Shown here in pieces: positions 40,785 through 51,863 of a DNA stretch of 64,000 nucleotides. The first letter of the stretch is position 1. The number at the start of each line of letters is the position of its first letter. The notes under the pieces are model-generated. The model saw nothing but the letters and a program-made list of their open reading frames with translations, ran no database searches and was not told the origin of the DNA. The stretch comes from Cyrtodaria siliqua (taxonomy: Eukaryota; Mollusca; Bivalvia; Adapedonta; Hiatellidae): contig JAWPHD010011052.1 of the NCBI GenBank assembly GCA_037043455.1, positions 1 to 64,000 on the forward strand, read 5' to 3'. A program made the position numbers and the translations under genes.

Positions 40785-41133
40785 AAAGTAGCTATACGGC
40801 CTACAACAGCTAAATTTTCAAAATATGTATACCATTTCTAAATCTACTGACAACAATGTATATATATATATAACTTACAAATTTTGAGAATCCAAACTCT
40901 ATAGACACACTATAAACGGCTTTAACCAGCCAGACTAAACACCAAAACTGGAACGTCGAATTAAGAGTTACCAACGCATAATTCTTTTACGCATATGCAA
41001 TCACGGGTATTTTAAGAATATTTTATTTTTAATCGATACATACACATTATTATATTGATGAACACCTGGATAGAGTTTTTATAAACGGTGCTGTAATGTA
41101 ATTGTTGCCGTTATTTGGTAGGATAGCTACTTT
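40785..41133. mobile_element. MITE family A, copy 2
   Basis: Ends AAAGTAGCTAT and ATAGCTACTTT are inverted repeats. The body matches the reverse complement of 10115-10455, including AACTTACAAATTTTGAGAAT and AAACGGCTTTAACCAGCC. Confidence 0.65.
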
Positions 41134-41486
41134 AACATATAAATGTTATTGAGAAAGTTTACGAATTCATTGATCCCCCTTATAATCGTATATGGTTCAG
41201 TAAGTATTTAAAGGTGAAATATAGCGTGTCTTTTGAGCATATATTCTGAAATATATGTATATAATATTCAATCTGTTCAAATATTACACTTATTGGTTGT
41301 CCCGTTTTTTCACAGTACTGTAGCCAATTTTATCTCATAGCGCACACGCTTCGAGTTTCGTCCTTTTTGAAGACAGGTAAGTGTCACGTGATCCTGTGAC
41401 GTCATTGGTACCAAACGATTAGCGGTGTCGCATTGAGTTGTATAGTATTGTCTATGTAGGATTAAGTTTTATGGTACGTGTTAAGA
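41134..41486. other. Possible promoter region of the THAP-like sequence
   Basis: No gene. Holds a CACGTGAT and a GTGACGTCA-like site near 41384-41405, which could be bHLH/bZIP sites. Speculative. Confidence 0.25.
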
Positions 41487-41845
41487 ATGCCGTGTGCTGT
41501 AGCTGGGTGTCAAAGTGTGCATAAAAAAGGACAATCTAATAACATCAGTTTTTTTCGTTTTCCTAATCAGGTTAATAGTTTAAGATTTGAAGTCGCCCGT
41601 CGCGTCAAAAAAATGGGAACCTTCGAAAGACGCACGAGTTTGTAGTAAACACTTTGAGTTGGATTCGTGGGAAGTCCATCCTTTGGTTTCATTTTCATTT
41701 TGGAGGACAAACGGCCATGCAGATTAAAAACAACAGCGATACCAACAATATTTTCTTAAAAAAATGAGAAGTGCCTAACCCCGCCGTCTCCGAGCAAGTT
41801 TTATTCGCCTATTCGACCGGCGTTGAGGAAGAAATTATTAAATGA
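41487..41845 (+). pseudogene. THAP-type zinc-finger coding remnant
   Basis: From ATG 41487 the frame reads MPCAVAGCQSVHKKG and ISFFRFPNQ. After an A7 run at about 41608-41614 the coding continues in another frame as KKWEPSKDARVCSKHFELD. The C-x4-C, FxFP and CSKHF pattern is that of the THAP C2CH DNA-binding domain. Further on, coding-like text (TPPSPSKFYSPIRPALRKK) ends at a possible donor GAG/GTAGGA near 41843. One extra A breaks the frame, so it is a pseudogene or the base call is wrong. THAP domains occur in host regulators and in P-element-like transposases; no transposase follows here. Confidence 0.55.
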
Positions 41846-42625
41846 GGTAGGATAGAAGTTTTTGTTCAGTTATCTTAGCAATTCCTCGGGTATGTGTATG
41901 ATAAATTGTAGAAAGGTATATAGTCTTTGATCTGTACATCGTGATTGTTTAGCTGTTGAATTAGATGCATGCGTCTTACGTGCGTCTAATATAATGTAGC
42001 CGTCTTTATCAAAAGATTGCTAAAAAGGTTTAGCATATAAATGTAAATGAATTCGGTGAAATAAACACTGTGTCTTGTTTCAATATATATTTTGTAGTAT
42101 TTTTTTGTTTGTTTTGCTTTTGTTTTAATTATACACCTTCTTCTTCCAATAGTGTTATAGATTTGTATAGAGTTATATATCGGTCTCTGGATTTGAAAAT
42201 AATGACAAAAAGTTTCATGGATGTTTATTAAAAGGCAGAAAATTGATAATGTTACTAGCTATTATATTAGCTCAGTAATGTTGCATGGCAAAACAACAAC
42301 AATAACGGCTTTTACCTCATGCAGTAAGTAAACTAAGTGCTTTACAAGCATATATATATACTTTATATTCTAAATCAAAAAATTGATCTGTTAGGTCTGT
42401 TTGTTCGATCTCTACATGTACATAATACATAATGTCGTAATACATTTGACTATATTAATTAGATCATAGTATTTTTCGCACTTCGTGCGCGATGAACTAG
42501 TTTCTCACGCATCATATATCCGTCTTGTGCAATACGCGGCTCGCCGCGGCGGTATTGCACCGCTCACGGCATTGCAATATACAGGAAATGGAGGCATATC
42601 ATAAAACTACGTTTCCTTTATGGAG
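41846..42625. other. No gene seen; GC-rich hairpin
   Basis: AT-rich, with a palindrome near 42531-42560 (GCAATACGCGGC ... CGGCGGTATTGC). The last 50 bp (GGCATATCATAAAACTACG ...) weakly mirror the right flank of the Harbinger element, so the inverted repeat may extend outward. Confidence 0.3.
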
Positions 42626-42649
42626 CTCTCACACTCTGCCGTGTAGGCC

Positions 42650-43010
42650 ACCTGCCGGGCTATTAAAAAAAAACAGAGTCCAGAACGTTGGGTTTTGAGC
42701 GAACTTGTCCCCGGCCGCAAAAAAAATTCATAAAATTAATCTTTTCACCGTTTCGTTGCCATCTTCTGACCGTTCTCACCGGGCGCATACCGGGTGTTGA
42801 ACGTGCTTCTACCGTCTTCACCGCCCAGATTGACTTTTGTTGAAAATTTTGGCCGTTTCCATACCGGGCCCATACCGGGTCTCGAACGTGTGCACCGGGT
42901 TTGTAGCAGCCACCTACCAGTCACTTAGCGTCCCCTCACCGCTCGGAGCGTCCTGTGAGCGAGTCCCCGGACTGCTGACGTCATGACACGACTGCCATAA
43001 ATACCCCGAT
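42650..43010. repeat. Harbinger left subterminal region
   Basis: GC-richer than the flanks, with repeats of CACCGGGxxCATACCGGGT and ACCGTCTTCACCG in several variants. Likely transposase or accessory-protein binding sites; it also carries the promoter of the MADF gene. Confidence 0.45.
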
Positions 43011-43101
43011 TTGAACGGCAACGGTCAGTCCGCTCTCCATTTTTCTTCAAGGAAACTCCACGACACTTCTCCTCATCTTTTGATCACATATTTACTGCAT
43101 T

Positions 43102-45272
43102 ATGCCACTCAAGAAGGATAAGCCTAGGGGGGGAGGGTCAGGCAGACGCCGTGGAAGCAAAGCAGCGGATGTATCAGCACCACCACAGAAGAGGGCCAAG
43201 AGGAAACCTCCTTCTATTGTCTCTGATGTGTCTGTTGATGAAGAAGTTCCTACCTCCTCTAGTTCTGAGGAAGAACAGCCTACTGCTGCTGAGGCTCAGG
43301 CTCAGGATCAGGATCAGGATCAGGATCAAGAACAAGAACAAGAAAATTTACAAATTCCTGCTGCAGCACAAACATCTACAGGTAATAAAAGTACTCGCAA
43401 GAAGAAAGGGACACCTAGGCAGGTGTACAGAATTGATGACCATCTACTTGAAGAGAACATTTTAGAATGGATGCAGCAACAGGAAAATGACTTCTTATGG
43501 AATTCAATCAGAACAGACTATCGCTGCCCTCAAAAAAAGAAGACCAGATTTGGTTTGAAAGAAAAAGAGATCAATGATGACCCGGCTTACGACATCGAGA
43601 TGAGTGGTAAGTACTGATAATAAATTAAGATGGCAAAAATTGTATAATGAAATAATTGTATAATTACATTACAAAATGTTTATGTTGATATTGTCTAATA
43701 TTGTCTAATTTCTTGTGTTTTTTTCTGTCTTTTCAGATGGTTTTCTCAGTAAATGGTTCGAAGGGCTACGGGACCAGTACACCAAGCTGCATAAGAGAAA
43801 GTCCGGGGATGGCTCACCCATGTTCACTGAGCGCCAGCAGTGGATATTGGACAATCTGAAGTTCTTTAATCGTCTGGTGACCCATCGCTCCAAGCCTGTC
43901 AGGAGTGTAAGTATATTCATTCATTTGTTCATAAATTATTATTATTACCCACCTGACATGATAAGGAAGTAATAATAATAATTTACATTGCTCATAATTA
44001 ATTATTTTAATTATTATTACCCACCTGAGATGATTGATATATGATCAGCTAAATAAGAAGGTAATAAACAACATTGCTCATAAATTATTATATATTGTTA
44101 TCATTGTACTTATCAACATGTTTGTATTTTTTACTTACAGTTCAGGCACGTAGCTGCTGAGAACGCAGGTGACTTGGAGGCGATGAAGGCGGCCGCTGCT
44201 CTTGAAGCAATTGATGTTGACAATTTGTCTGATGCCACCGGACCATCTTCCAAGAAGAGGAAAGAAAAGGAGAAGACAGAGAAAGAGGACAAGGAGGAAA
44301 ATCAATGTATGGAGAAGAAAAAAAAGGAGGCTGATGATGTTATTGCTACTTTGAAGGCGACGATGTCTGAGCCCCATACTGATGTCACAGCATATGCTCA
44401 GTACATCCGTATGACTCTGGTACGGATGCCGCGGCCAGTATTCAAGAAGGCCAGGATGGCAATTAACAGAGCATTAGAGCCATTCCTGGACTCCTCCGAT
44501 GACTCCTCGTCTAATGAGGCATCTGTTGCCAGCATGCCTGCAATGAAACCTCCATCTCATCCTTCAACCAGACCCTCATCTGCTGCTTCTGCGTCTGCGC
44601 CGACCACCTCTGGATTTTCCTCTGGTGCCTGGTAAGTACTCTGAAATTAAAAATTTAATAATAATTAACATTTATTGACATTTATTACATTGACAATATT
44701 ACTTATGTTTGTTCTTACCTTTTGTATTTTCAGTGGTACAGGTTCTGGAACGTTTTCCGGCACTGGGCTCGGCAGCCGGCCAACCTCCCCGTGTGAGCAG
44801 CCCTTACCCCACCTGTGGAAGAAAGACCCCGCCACCTGGGCATCGGCCAGATGTCTGGGGCAGCCAGTCACAAGACTTCATTAATCAACAGTATGGAAGT
44901 TGGCCACAGCAGCAGCAGCAGCAGCACGGCCAGTTTGTGCAGCAGGGATGGGCGACACCCTATAATCAACAACAACAACAACAATATCATCAGGTGCAGG
45001 CATCTCAGTCTCAACCGCTACGTCGGACGCCGACACCCGCTGTTTCAACTCTGAGAGCATCCGCGTCAACTGGTAACATTTTGCAACAGGCCACCAGTGT
45101 GCTGAATCTGTCTTCTTCCCAGCTGGATACCACCATTGGGTCAAACTTTGACACCTCCGGATTTCTGAACGCAATGGATGGTTCCCAGGAGAAGGACACA
45201 TCCAAGGACACACCCAATGACACACCCAAGGACACATCCACCATTGATACACCTCCAGGACATAAATATTAA
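43102..45272 (+). CDS. Harbinger accessory protein with MADF/Myb-like domain, four exons
   Basis: Likely a DNA-binding partner that helps the transposase reach the nucleus and the transposon ends. Exons: 43102-43606, 43737-43906, 44141-44631 and from about 44734; introns are GTAAGT...CAG and the first two junctions join in phase. The N-terminus is basic and low-complexity (KKDKPRGGGSGRRRGSK; a DQDQDQDQ run). The DNA-binding part is LLEENILEWMQQQENDFLW, then KWFEGLRDQYTKLHKRKSG and RQQWILDNLKFFNRLV across exons 1-2. The C-terminus is Gln-rich (WPQQQQQQHGQF). In exon 4 the phase expected from exon 3 gives GTGSGTFSGTGLGSRPTS and then a stop at 44884, whereas the Gln-rich frame lies one base off. 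Either a small indel near 44800 or a different acceptor is involved. Confidence 0.7.
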
Positions 45273-45339
45273 GTATGTGTAATTTTACATTCACAGGAGC
45301 GAAGTCCACACCGTATGTGTCATATATTATTGTAAGTGA

Positions 45340-45945
45340 ATTTCAATGTGTGACATATTATTTCTGAGTCATTATATTCACAGGAGTGAATTTCAATGTA
45401 TCATATATTATTTCTCAGTCATAATATTCACAGGAGTGAATTTCAATGTGTCATATATTATTTCTGAGTCATTATATTCACAGGAGTGAATTTCAATGTA
45501 TCATATATTATTTCTCAGTCATTATATTCACAGGAGTGAATTCCAATGTGTCATATATTATTTCTGAGTCATTATATTCACAGGAGTGAATTTCAATGTA
45601 TCATATATTATTTCTCAGTCATTATATTCACAGGAGTGAATTTCAATGTGTCATATATTATTTCTCAGTCATTATATTCACAGGAGTGAATTTCAATGTA
45701 TCATATATTATTTCTCAGTCATTATATTCACAGGAGTGAATTCCAATGTGTCATATATTATTTCTGAGTCATTATATTCACAGGAGTGAATTTCAATGTA
45801 TCATATATTATTTCTCAGTCATTATATTCACAGGAGTGAATTTCAATGTGTCATATATTATTTCTCAGTCATTATATTCACAGGAGTGAATTTCAATGTG
45901 TCATATATTATTTCTCAGTCATTATATTCACAGGAGTGTGTCATC
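45340..45945. repeat. 50-bp minisatellite, about 12 units
   Basis: Unit ATTATATTCACAGGAGTGAA followed by TTTCAATGTGTCATATATTATTTCTGAGTC in variants, alternating GTG/GTA and CTGAG/CTCAG types, so a 100-bp higher-order unit is visible in the first two thirds. It lies in the 3' region of the MADF gene. An AATAAA at about 46090 could be its polyadenylation signal. Confidence 0.95.
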
Positions 45946-46439
45946 ATATATTATTGCCTGTGACATTATTCAGTGAACTGAGTGATCCTGCCGATTAAAC
46001 CACTGTAATTTCATACTTTATATATTCAAAGACTGAGTGATCCTAGCGATTAAACCAGTGTAATTTCATACTTTGCTATATTTTGTCAAAATAAATGATT
46101 GTTATCTTATATAAATTGGCTTCTGTTTCAGTTTATTATTATTATCATAATTAGTGTCATAGGCCCCCAAACCTTTGATTATAAAAACAAACAGATATAT
46201 AGTAAACTTATTACCCCGGACCATTGATTTATTAAAAGTAGTTTATTAGTAGTGTCATAGGCCCCAAACCTTTCATTATAAAAACAACCAGAAACAATAT
46301 TTTCAAGTTCATACAATATATTGACAACAATTTATTGTACATACAATAAAATAATGATATGATATGACAGTGTATTCCTGAAAGTTCTCAGGTAATCATG
46401 GAGTTTACTTCACATGTATGGTTTCTCTCCTGTATGTAT
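45946..46439. other. Convergent 3' region of the two Harbinger genes
   Basis: Contains a duplicated block (GAGTGATCCTGCCGATTAAA at 45979 and GAGTGATCCTAGCGATTAAA at 46035) and two copies of GTGTCATAGGCCCC near 46156 and 46251. No coding. Confidence 0.5.
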
Positions 46440-47917
46440 TCATATAATGTTGTCCTGCCATGGCACTTCACCCGCCTCCGAATTGCACCAGTGCCGAAGG
46501 AGGTTTCTTTGCTTCTTCCCCTCTCTGTTGTCGATGTTGGGACCAGGCTGTCTGACGGTGTCCTCAAGGTTTCTTGCCGCCCTCCACTGACCAGCAGGGT
46601 TGGCATGGGCACCATGCCGGTTGACCAGTTGGTTCTGCATTTGTGGATAACGGATCCTCATCAAGTTGTGCAGGACCATGCACGTTGTTACGATGAGACG
46701 GACGGTAGCGGGGTCGTGGCCCATGGTTGTCATGAGCACCTGAAAACGGTTGGCAAGTATGCCAAACGAGTTCTCAACGACTCGCCTTGCCCGAGACAAT
46801 CTATAATTGAAGATCCTCTCTTCTTTGTCTCTGCCGCGCCCACCATAAGGTTTCATGAGATTGGGCTTCAGGGCGAAGGCGTCGTCAGCCACTATGAAGA
46901 AAGGGACATCCTGAGTGTCATTTGGAAGTGGTGTGGGGTCCGGTATGTTCAGCGAGCCATCCTCGAAGCACTGTTTCAGCTCAGATGCGTTGTAGATTTG
47001 AGCATCGGATGCTGCGCCCTTGCCTGAAAATACATAACAACAAAGAATAATATTAGAAACATAATTATGCAACAATAATAATTAATTATGAGCAATTTAA
47101 ATTGATTATTACCTTCTTATTTACCTGATCATATATCAATCATCTCAGGTGGGTAATAAATAACATTGAAATTTATATTATTTTATAAAAGCAGTACAAA
47201 GTTATACTTGTGATATAAATTAAGGTACTTACCACCAAGATCCGCCCAGATGAATTTGTAATCAGAGTCGACCAATGCCATCAATATGACTGAATAGAAT
47301 CCCTTGTAGTTATAATACAGGGATCCTGAATTGGCGGGGCATTAGACGCCGACATGTTTCCCGTCCAGAGCTCCAAGACAATTGGGGAAGTTCCACCTCG
47401 TCAAGAAGCCATCTGCAATGGCTTGCCATTCAGCTTCTGTTGATGGTGGCTTCATGACCTCATCCATGAACTCGTCGCAAATAGCCTTGGAGACCTCTTT
47501 GACGAAGATTGAGATGGAGTTGTTTGGGATCCTCCAACTATACTGTAGGTCTGTGTACTTAGCCCCGGAAGCAAGGTGTCTAAGTGTCACGGCCAACTTG
47601 AGACCAGGCTCGAGAGGTTCCCGGTACCTGGTGTGTTGCTTGGTCAGACGATGTTCAATCCTGGCAAATATCTCATCGAACATGTCGGGGGGCATCCGCA
47701 GAAAGTTCTTGAAAGCCTTCGGATCTTCTCTGCGTAATTCAACCATGAGCTGGTCGTAAATGCCAAACTCACGGCGACGCCTCACCCACCCCCTCGTCCA
47801 AGCGCATCTCTTGCGTTGGCCTCTCCGTGCCCTTCTCTGGTTTCTCCTGACAATGTGGTCATTGACGTCCAGGTCCAACTCATCACGCTCACGCTGGGCA
47901 ATAGCCAACATGTACAT
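46440..47917 (-). pseudogene. PIF/Harbinger DDE transposase (HARBI1-like), one nonsense codon
   Basis: Cuts and pastes the element. Exon 1 (47234-47917) starts MYMLAIAQRERDELD. It has RQRKR-type basic text, the helical part RMPPDMFDEIFARIEHRLTK, then LGALDGKHVGV (first catalytic Asp), a TAA at 47342-47344, then NSGSLYYNYKGFYSVI and ALVDSDYKFIWADLG (second Asp), ending at GTAAGT. Exon 2 (46440-47025; TTTTCAG acceptor) has KPNLMKPYGG, NYRLSRARRVVENSFGILA (catalytic Glu) and ends near EVPWQDNII. The exons join in phase. The single stop just after the first motif inactivates an otherwise complete gene of about 430 residues. Confidence 0.82.
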
Positions 47918-47949
47918 GAGTCGGACCCTGTCAGGACAACCCCTCTATA

Positions 47950-48598
47950 TATACCCAATAATTAGTGACAAACGGTGGCACACGGTGACAAAAGTAAATT
48001 TGTTGGTAATGGCACGTTCATATGACGCTACTGTGAAGGTAAGGACACGTTATGGACCCGTTATAGGACGTTATGGGAACGTCAAGGCGTTAACAGGATG
48101 TTACCCATGCGTTAGGGAGGCGGCGCCGTCAGAATCAGGCGGTACCGCTTTGGAAACACCCGTTGGCAGTCCGGTATGAACACTGTAATGAGGACGGTAT
48201 GAATACGTTATGAAGACGGTGGCACGGTATCAACACGTTCATGACACGTTCACAACCCGCTTACAACCCGTTGCAGACGGTGGATATTTTTTTGCCCGTT
48301 CATCACCGTTCTGTAACGGTTTATGAGCGTGTTGTGAACGTGTTCATACAGTGTGACCGTTTTCATAACGTATTCATACCGTCCTCATACCGTTCAACAC
48401 CGTCCTCTTGCCGCTTACTTGTGGCCGGTGCCAGCCGGCCAAAGTTTTGAACATGCCCAAAACTTTCGCCGGGTCCCACCGGGTGTAAATAAGCGCCAAC
48501 GCCCTATTAACGTGTTGCCCGCTTTGATAACGAACCACCGTGTGCCCTCGCCGTTCTCCACCGTCCGCAGACATTTTCGCGCACGGTGGCACACGGTA
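47950..48598. repeat. Harbinger right subterminal region
   Basis: Dense, irregular repeats of ACGTT, ACCGT/ACGGT, GTTCATAAC and CACACGGT (for example GACGGTGGCACGGTATCAAC and ACCGTCCTCATACCG). Many can pair as inverted copies. These resemble multiple binding sites near the transposon end. Confidence 0.6.
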
Positions 48599-48622
48599 GG
48601 CCTGCACGGCAGAGTGTGAGAG

Positions 48623-49056
48623 TCACATAAATGGTGCGTGATTTTGTCATATACCGACGTATGTACCCTGATTAGGCTGTACTTCAATAGGGCACCGCAA
48701 TAGTTGATTAGTCGGTGTGTGGTATATTGTTAGTTGGGGGCACGTGGAGAGCGTGTCATACTTCAAATCCGAATATCATACACCACTATAGAGTGTTTGG
48801 AGGCGGCGGGGACTTATGGTATATAGAATACTATAGAAATTAGATGCTGTTTCATTTATTTTTTTATTTATCATTTATACTTACTAGACTCTAAATATAT
48901 TTGTTCAATGTCTACTTTTCGGCAAAAATAAAGTCCTTATAATCTGACGCTCGTATTAATGTACAAGTATTAGACCATGTCCATTCATTCGGAATATACT
49001 GCATTTCGCGCTTAGTGTAAATGTACCGAGATATTGCAGCGTTGATGTTGACTTAC
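48623..49056. other. Right flank of Harbinger; no gene seen
   Basis: Includes the intron side of the exon at 49057-49240. No further exon is recognised. Confidence 0.3.
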
Positions 49057-49240
49057 AGTCAGAATTTCGATGAAAACATGCATCTTCACCGCGTTCAACT
49101 TCCTGATCGGTTAGTGATTCCGAGGTATTTTCATCCTCAAACACGAATTCTGGCTCAAAATCGTAAGGTTGCACATTGTGCAACCGTCTTATCATGGGCA
49201 TTTCATCTGACTCAGCATCATAGTCGCTTAATTCCGACAT
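49057..49240 (-). CDS. First exon of an unidentified host gene (PYxFEPE-type N-terminus)
   Basis: The minus strand reads MSELSDYDAESDEMP, then IRRLHNVQPYDFEPEFVFED and an acidic Ser-rich stretch, ending at a strong donor (GACT/GTAAGT at 49056-49051), phase 1. The acidic start plus PYxFEPE is, as far as I recall, found in invertebrate proteins with a P2X7-tail-like zinc domain, but that domain is not seen here. Downstream exons would lie where the Harbinger element now is, or beyond it, and I found none. Confidence 0.4.
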
Positions 49241-49519
49241 GTTCACACACACTTTACTGTTTTTGCGTGCTTTCCCTATGTACAAATGGTTTCGTTTTGT
49301 TCCCAATGACGTCACTTCCGGTTTTACGAGGAAGAGTTTTCCCCCTTTGATTTTTTTCAATTTTTTAGCGAAGCCTGTTCGTCTTTTCGGTTTTTATCTT
49401 TAAAAACATATTTTCACTAAACATACATCAATAGCATAGTAAACATCGTATTTATAATGATATTTAATAATTAAAAACATATCAACAACGGATTTGTTGA
49501 TTTAGGACAAATTTCATCT

Positions 49520-49690
49520 TTAAAGACGTTGTTGAAAAAATATAAAAAGATCGGACAGAGAAAGTAGCATTCAAGGAGGAAATTCAACCACAAAACACTG
49601 AAACAAACATGCAAACAGACAAACAAGAAGGCAAAAGTAATAATAAATGCAAACGACATCACAAACACGAAAGGGCTGACAATGAATTTG
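49520..49690 (-). repeat. RT-element tail fragment, minus strand
   Basis: The reverse complement has TTGTCAGCCCTTTCGTGTTT, GTGATGTCGTTTGC, TTGTTTGTCTG and a TAGCATTCAAGG-like complement, the same run as 40300-40420. 5'-truncated. Confidence 0.55.
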
Positions 49691-50826
49691 ACAATCTCCG
49701 TCGGATGGATGGGGCAACCTGTTTTAACACTATCAGTCGGACAAATTAATGTAACTTTAGGCAATTTTGCGACGCAGTCTTATGTATTAACCAATACTAT
49801 ACAAAAAGCAATTTATTGTGCAATCAAAAATGAGAAAAATGGTCCTATAGAAGTTTCAATGGCACCGTAGATACCACTGTACCACAAACAGAGAGAAAAT
49901 TAACTAGATCTATGCAATGAAAAGGACAATAGACAACACAAGGAGTGGTCAGTATTGTTTCGAAGTTTCAACTTACAAAACTTTGTTGCATCCTAAATTG
50001 TCATTCATTGACGCTATAAGGAGTTACATGTATCCCCACTGATTATCTAACAGTTTGAACTAATCAAACCATCGGTGTAGTTTTTGTTCATTCGTACATA
50101 AAGTTAAATAAAAATATACTTCAATCCTCAATAACAAGTACTAATCAAGACCTTAACACCCCATATGAATTAATTCGAATAATTTATCGAACAAAACGCA
50201 CAAATTCCTTATCAGTATTCATTAACATTCACACTAGTGCAGTGTGGCTGTAACTATTCCAGAGTTGTCCGTATCCTTTGATGCCCCTGTCGTTACTAGG
50301 ACTTAATGTGTTAAAGTGTTGATACGCCGCATCTGAAAACACAATTAAATATAAAATTATACAAATCCACACACCAGTATATCAACACACCGATTGAAAT
50401 AATGGACGTGGATCATATATATCCTTTCCGGAAATTAAACTTGCGACTTCCGGTTTCGAAGATAATTCAGATCATATACTACTCAAGAATAACAACATTC
50501 TGATGACATATAGCAGTAGGACTAGGTGACGAATACATCAGATCTTGATAAGTTGAGTGATACATTATTTCGTATGTGTTTAGAAACCGAGAATAGTAAT
50601 CATATTACGTTTGAACTCAATGCTAGTTGGATTATAGTTCACTATGTTGTGGTCAAGGCTACACTGGGTTGTAGCGATACATGCGTATTTTCAGTTCGCT
50701 TATGGTAAGTATATACTCCTAAATAAATGTATTGCTAAACTATTAACATATTTTTGCCAAAAATATGCTTTTATTTAAATGGATAAAAGAAATACTTTAT
50801 ATTTGTGTTGGAAATGATGACTTCAA
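49691..50826. other. No gene seen
   Basis: AT-rich. A donor-like TTATGGTAAGTATA occurs at about 50703, but the open frame before it (50526-50708) is not recognised and lacks a signal peptide. It could hide the missing first exon of the chitinase gene. Confidence 0.3.
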
Positions 50827-51660
50827 TCCGTAAAGGACGGTAGCGTTCGCTGTTTGTCTTAAAGACTTAACTCCTTAAAGGACTGTAGCGTTTGATGTTT
50901 ATCTTACATATTGTCGTACACTTAATTGTTTGTTCACGTATTGCACTGTTTTCTACCATAATCACAACATGTATTAAACGTATCTTACGTTACTTATAAA
51001 TACAAATGTATAGCTCTATAAGACATATATTACATCACTTGAGCTCATGATTCCTCTGTTCATCGTTATCACTTTTAAATTTAATATCAGCCAGGCTGTT
51101 GGCATCTACCTAAATCCTCAAAGGACGGTAGCGTCTCATGTTTCTCTTAAATATTGTATTGTCGTAACCTTAATGGTTTGTTCTCTTTTTGCTCTGACTT
51201 CTGTCAAGTCACTGAGTACTTGCTTTGTGGTATATTTTTTATATTCGTATGTACATGATCATTTAAGTGTTATACTTATATTGCCTATTACTGCCTTGTT
51301 TGTTAGAGAATATAACCTGGCGCGGATTTCTTTATTTACTCTGTCCCGTTTTATTGGGATGACAGTAGGATAAGAGTGAGGTATGGTGCATCCTGGAACA
51401 TGATGACAATAGGATAAGAGTGAGGTATGGTGCATCCTAGAACATGGTTTAAACCCCAAGCAACTCCTTTTGCCACTGTCCGTTCCAAGGTGGTACCCTA
51501 TTGTCAACCCTTCTGTGTTTGTCATGTCATATATGGCCTTTTATTCATCTTTGTAATTGTTGTTTGTTCTATGCGTGCTTTTGGGTCCTTGAATGCTACA
51601 TTTCCTGCTCAACTTGGATATCTACTTTTATTGTTATTTTTCAAAATGTATTCAATATAT
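50827..51660 (+). repeat. RT-element tail copies
   Basis: Three starts of the tail: AAAGGACGGTAGCGTTCG at 50834, AAAGGACTGTAGCGTTTG at 50876 and ATCTACCTAAATCCTCAAAG at 51103. The last continues through CTGTCCCGTTTTATTGGGAT, CCGTTCCAAGGTGGTACCC and TTTGTCATGTCATAT to about 51650. A stretch with GTGAGGTATGGTGCATCC is duplicated (51377 and 51420). No RT coding is attached. Confidence 0.6.
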
Positions 51661-51863
51661 GCATATTTGAGTCAAAACGTTAAATAGTGTGCACATCTTG
51701 AGCTCAGGAGAACAATATTTCTGTATATGATAATCGAGAATTTGTTCCTGTTAGGAAAACACCATTAACGAAGATGTTGAAAAGCAAAACAAAACACAGT
51801 TGAAAAAAGTAACTGTATTTATAACTTGTTTGGAATTGTATTTAAGCTGACACTACTTTCAAG

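Larger units (their letters stand above)
42626..48622. mobile_element. PIF/Harbinger DNA transposon, about 6.0 kb
   Basis: Ends are inverted: CTCTCACACTCTGCCGTG then AGGCC on the left (to 42649) and the complement on the right (48599-48622), one mismatch in 24. Inside are a MADF/Myb-like gene (+) and a DDE transposase gene (-), convergent, which is the two-gene plan of this superfamily. Both ends have several hundred bp of repeated ACGTT/ACCGT motifs. A 3-bp target duplication typical of the family could not be identified with confidence because similarity continues beyond the 24-bp core. Confidence 0.8.

Noticed and set aside
44881..45309. 142-codon minus-strand frame
   Set aside because: Antisense of the Gln-rich exon of the MADF gene.
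46398..47027. 209-codon plus-strand frame
   Set aside because: Antisense shadow of Harbinger transposase exon 2.
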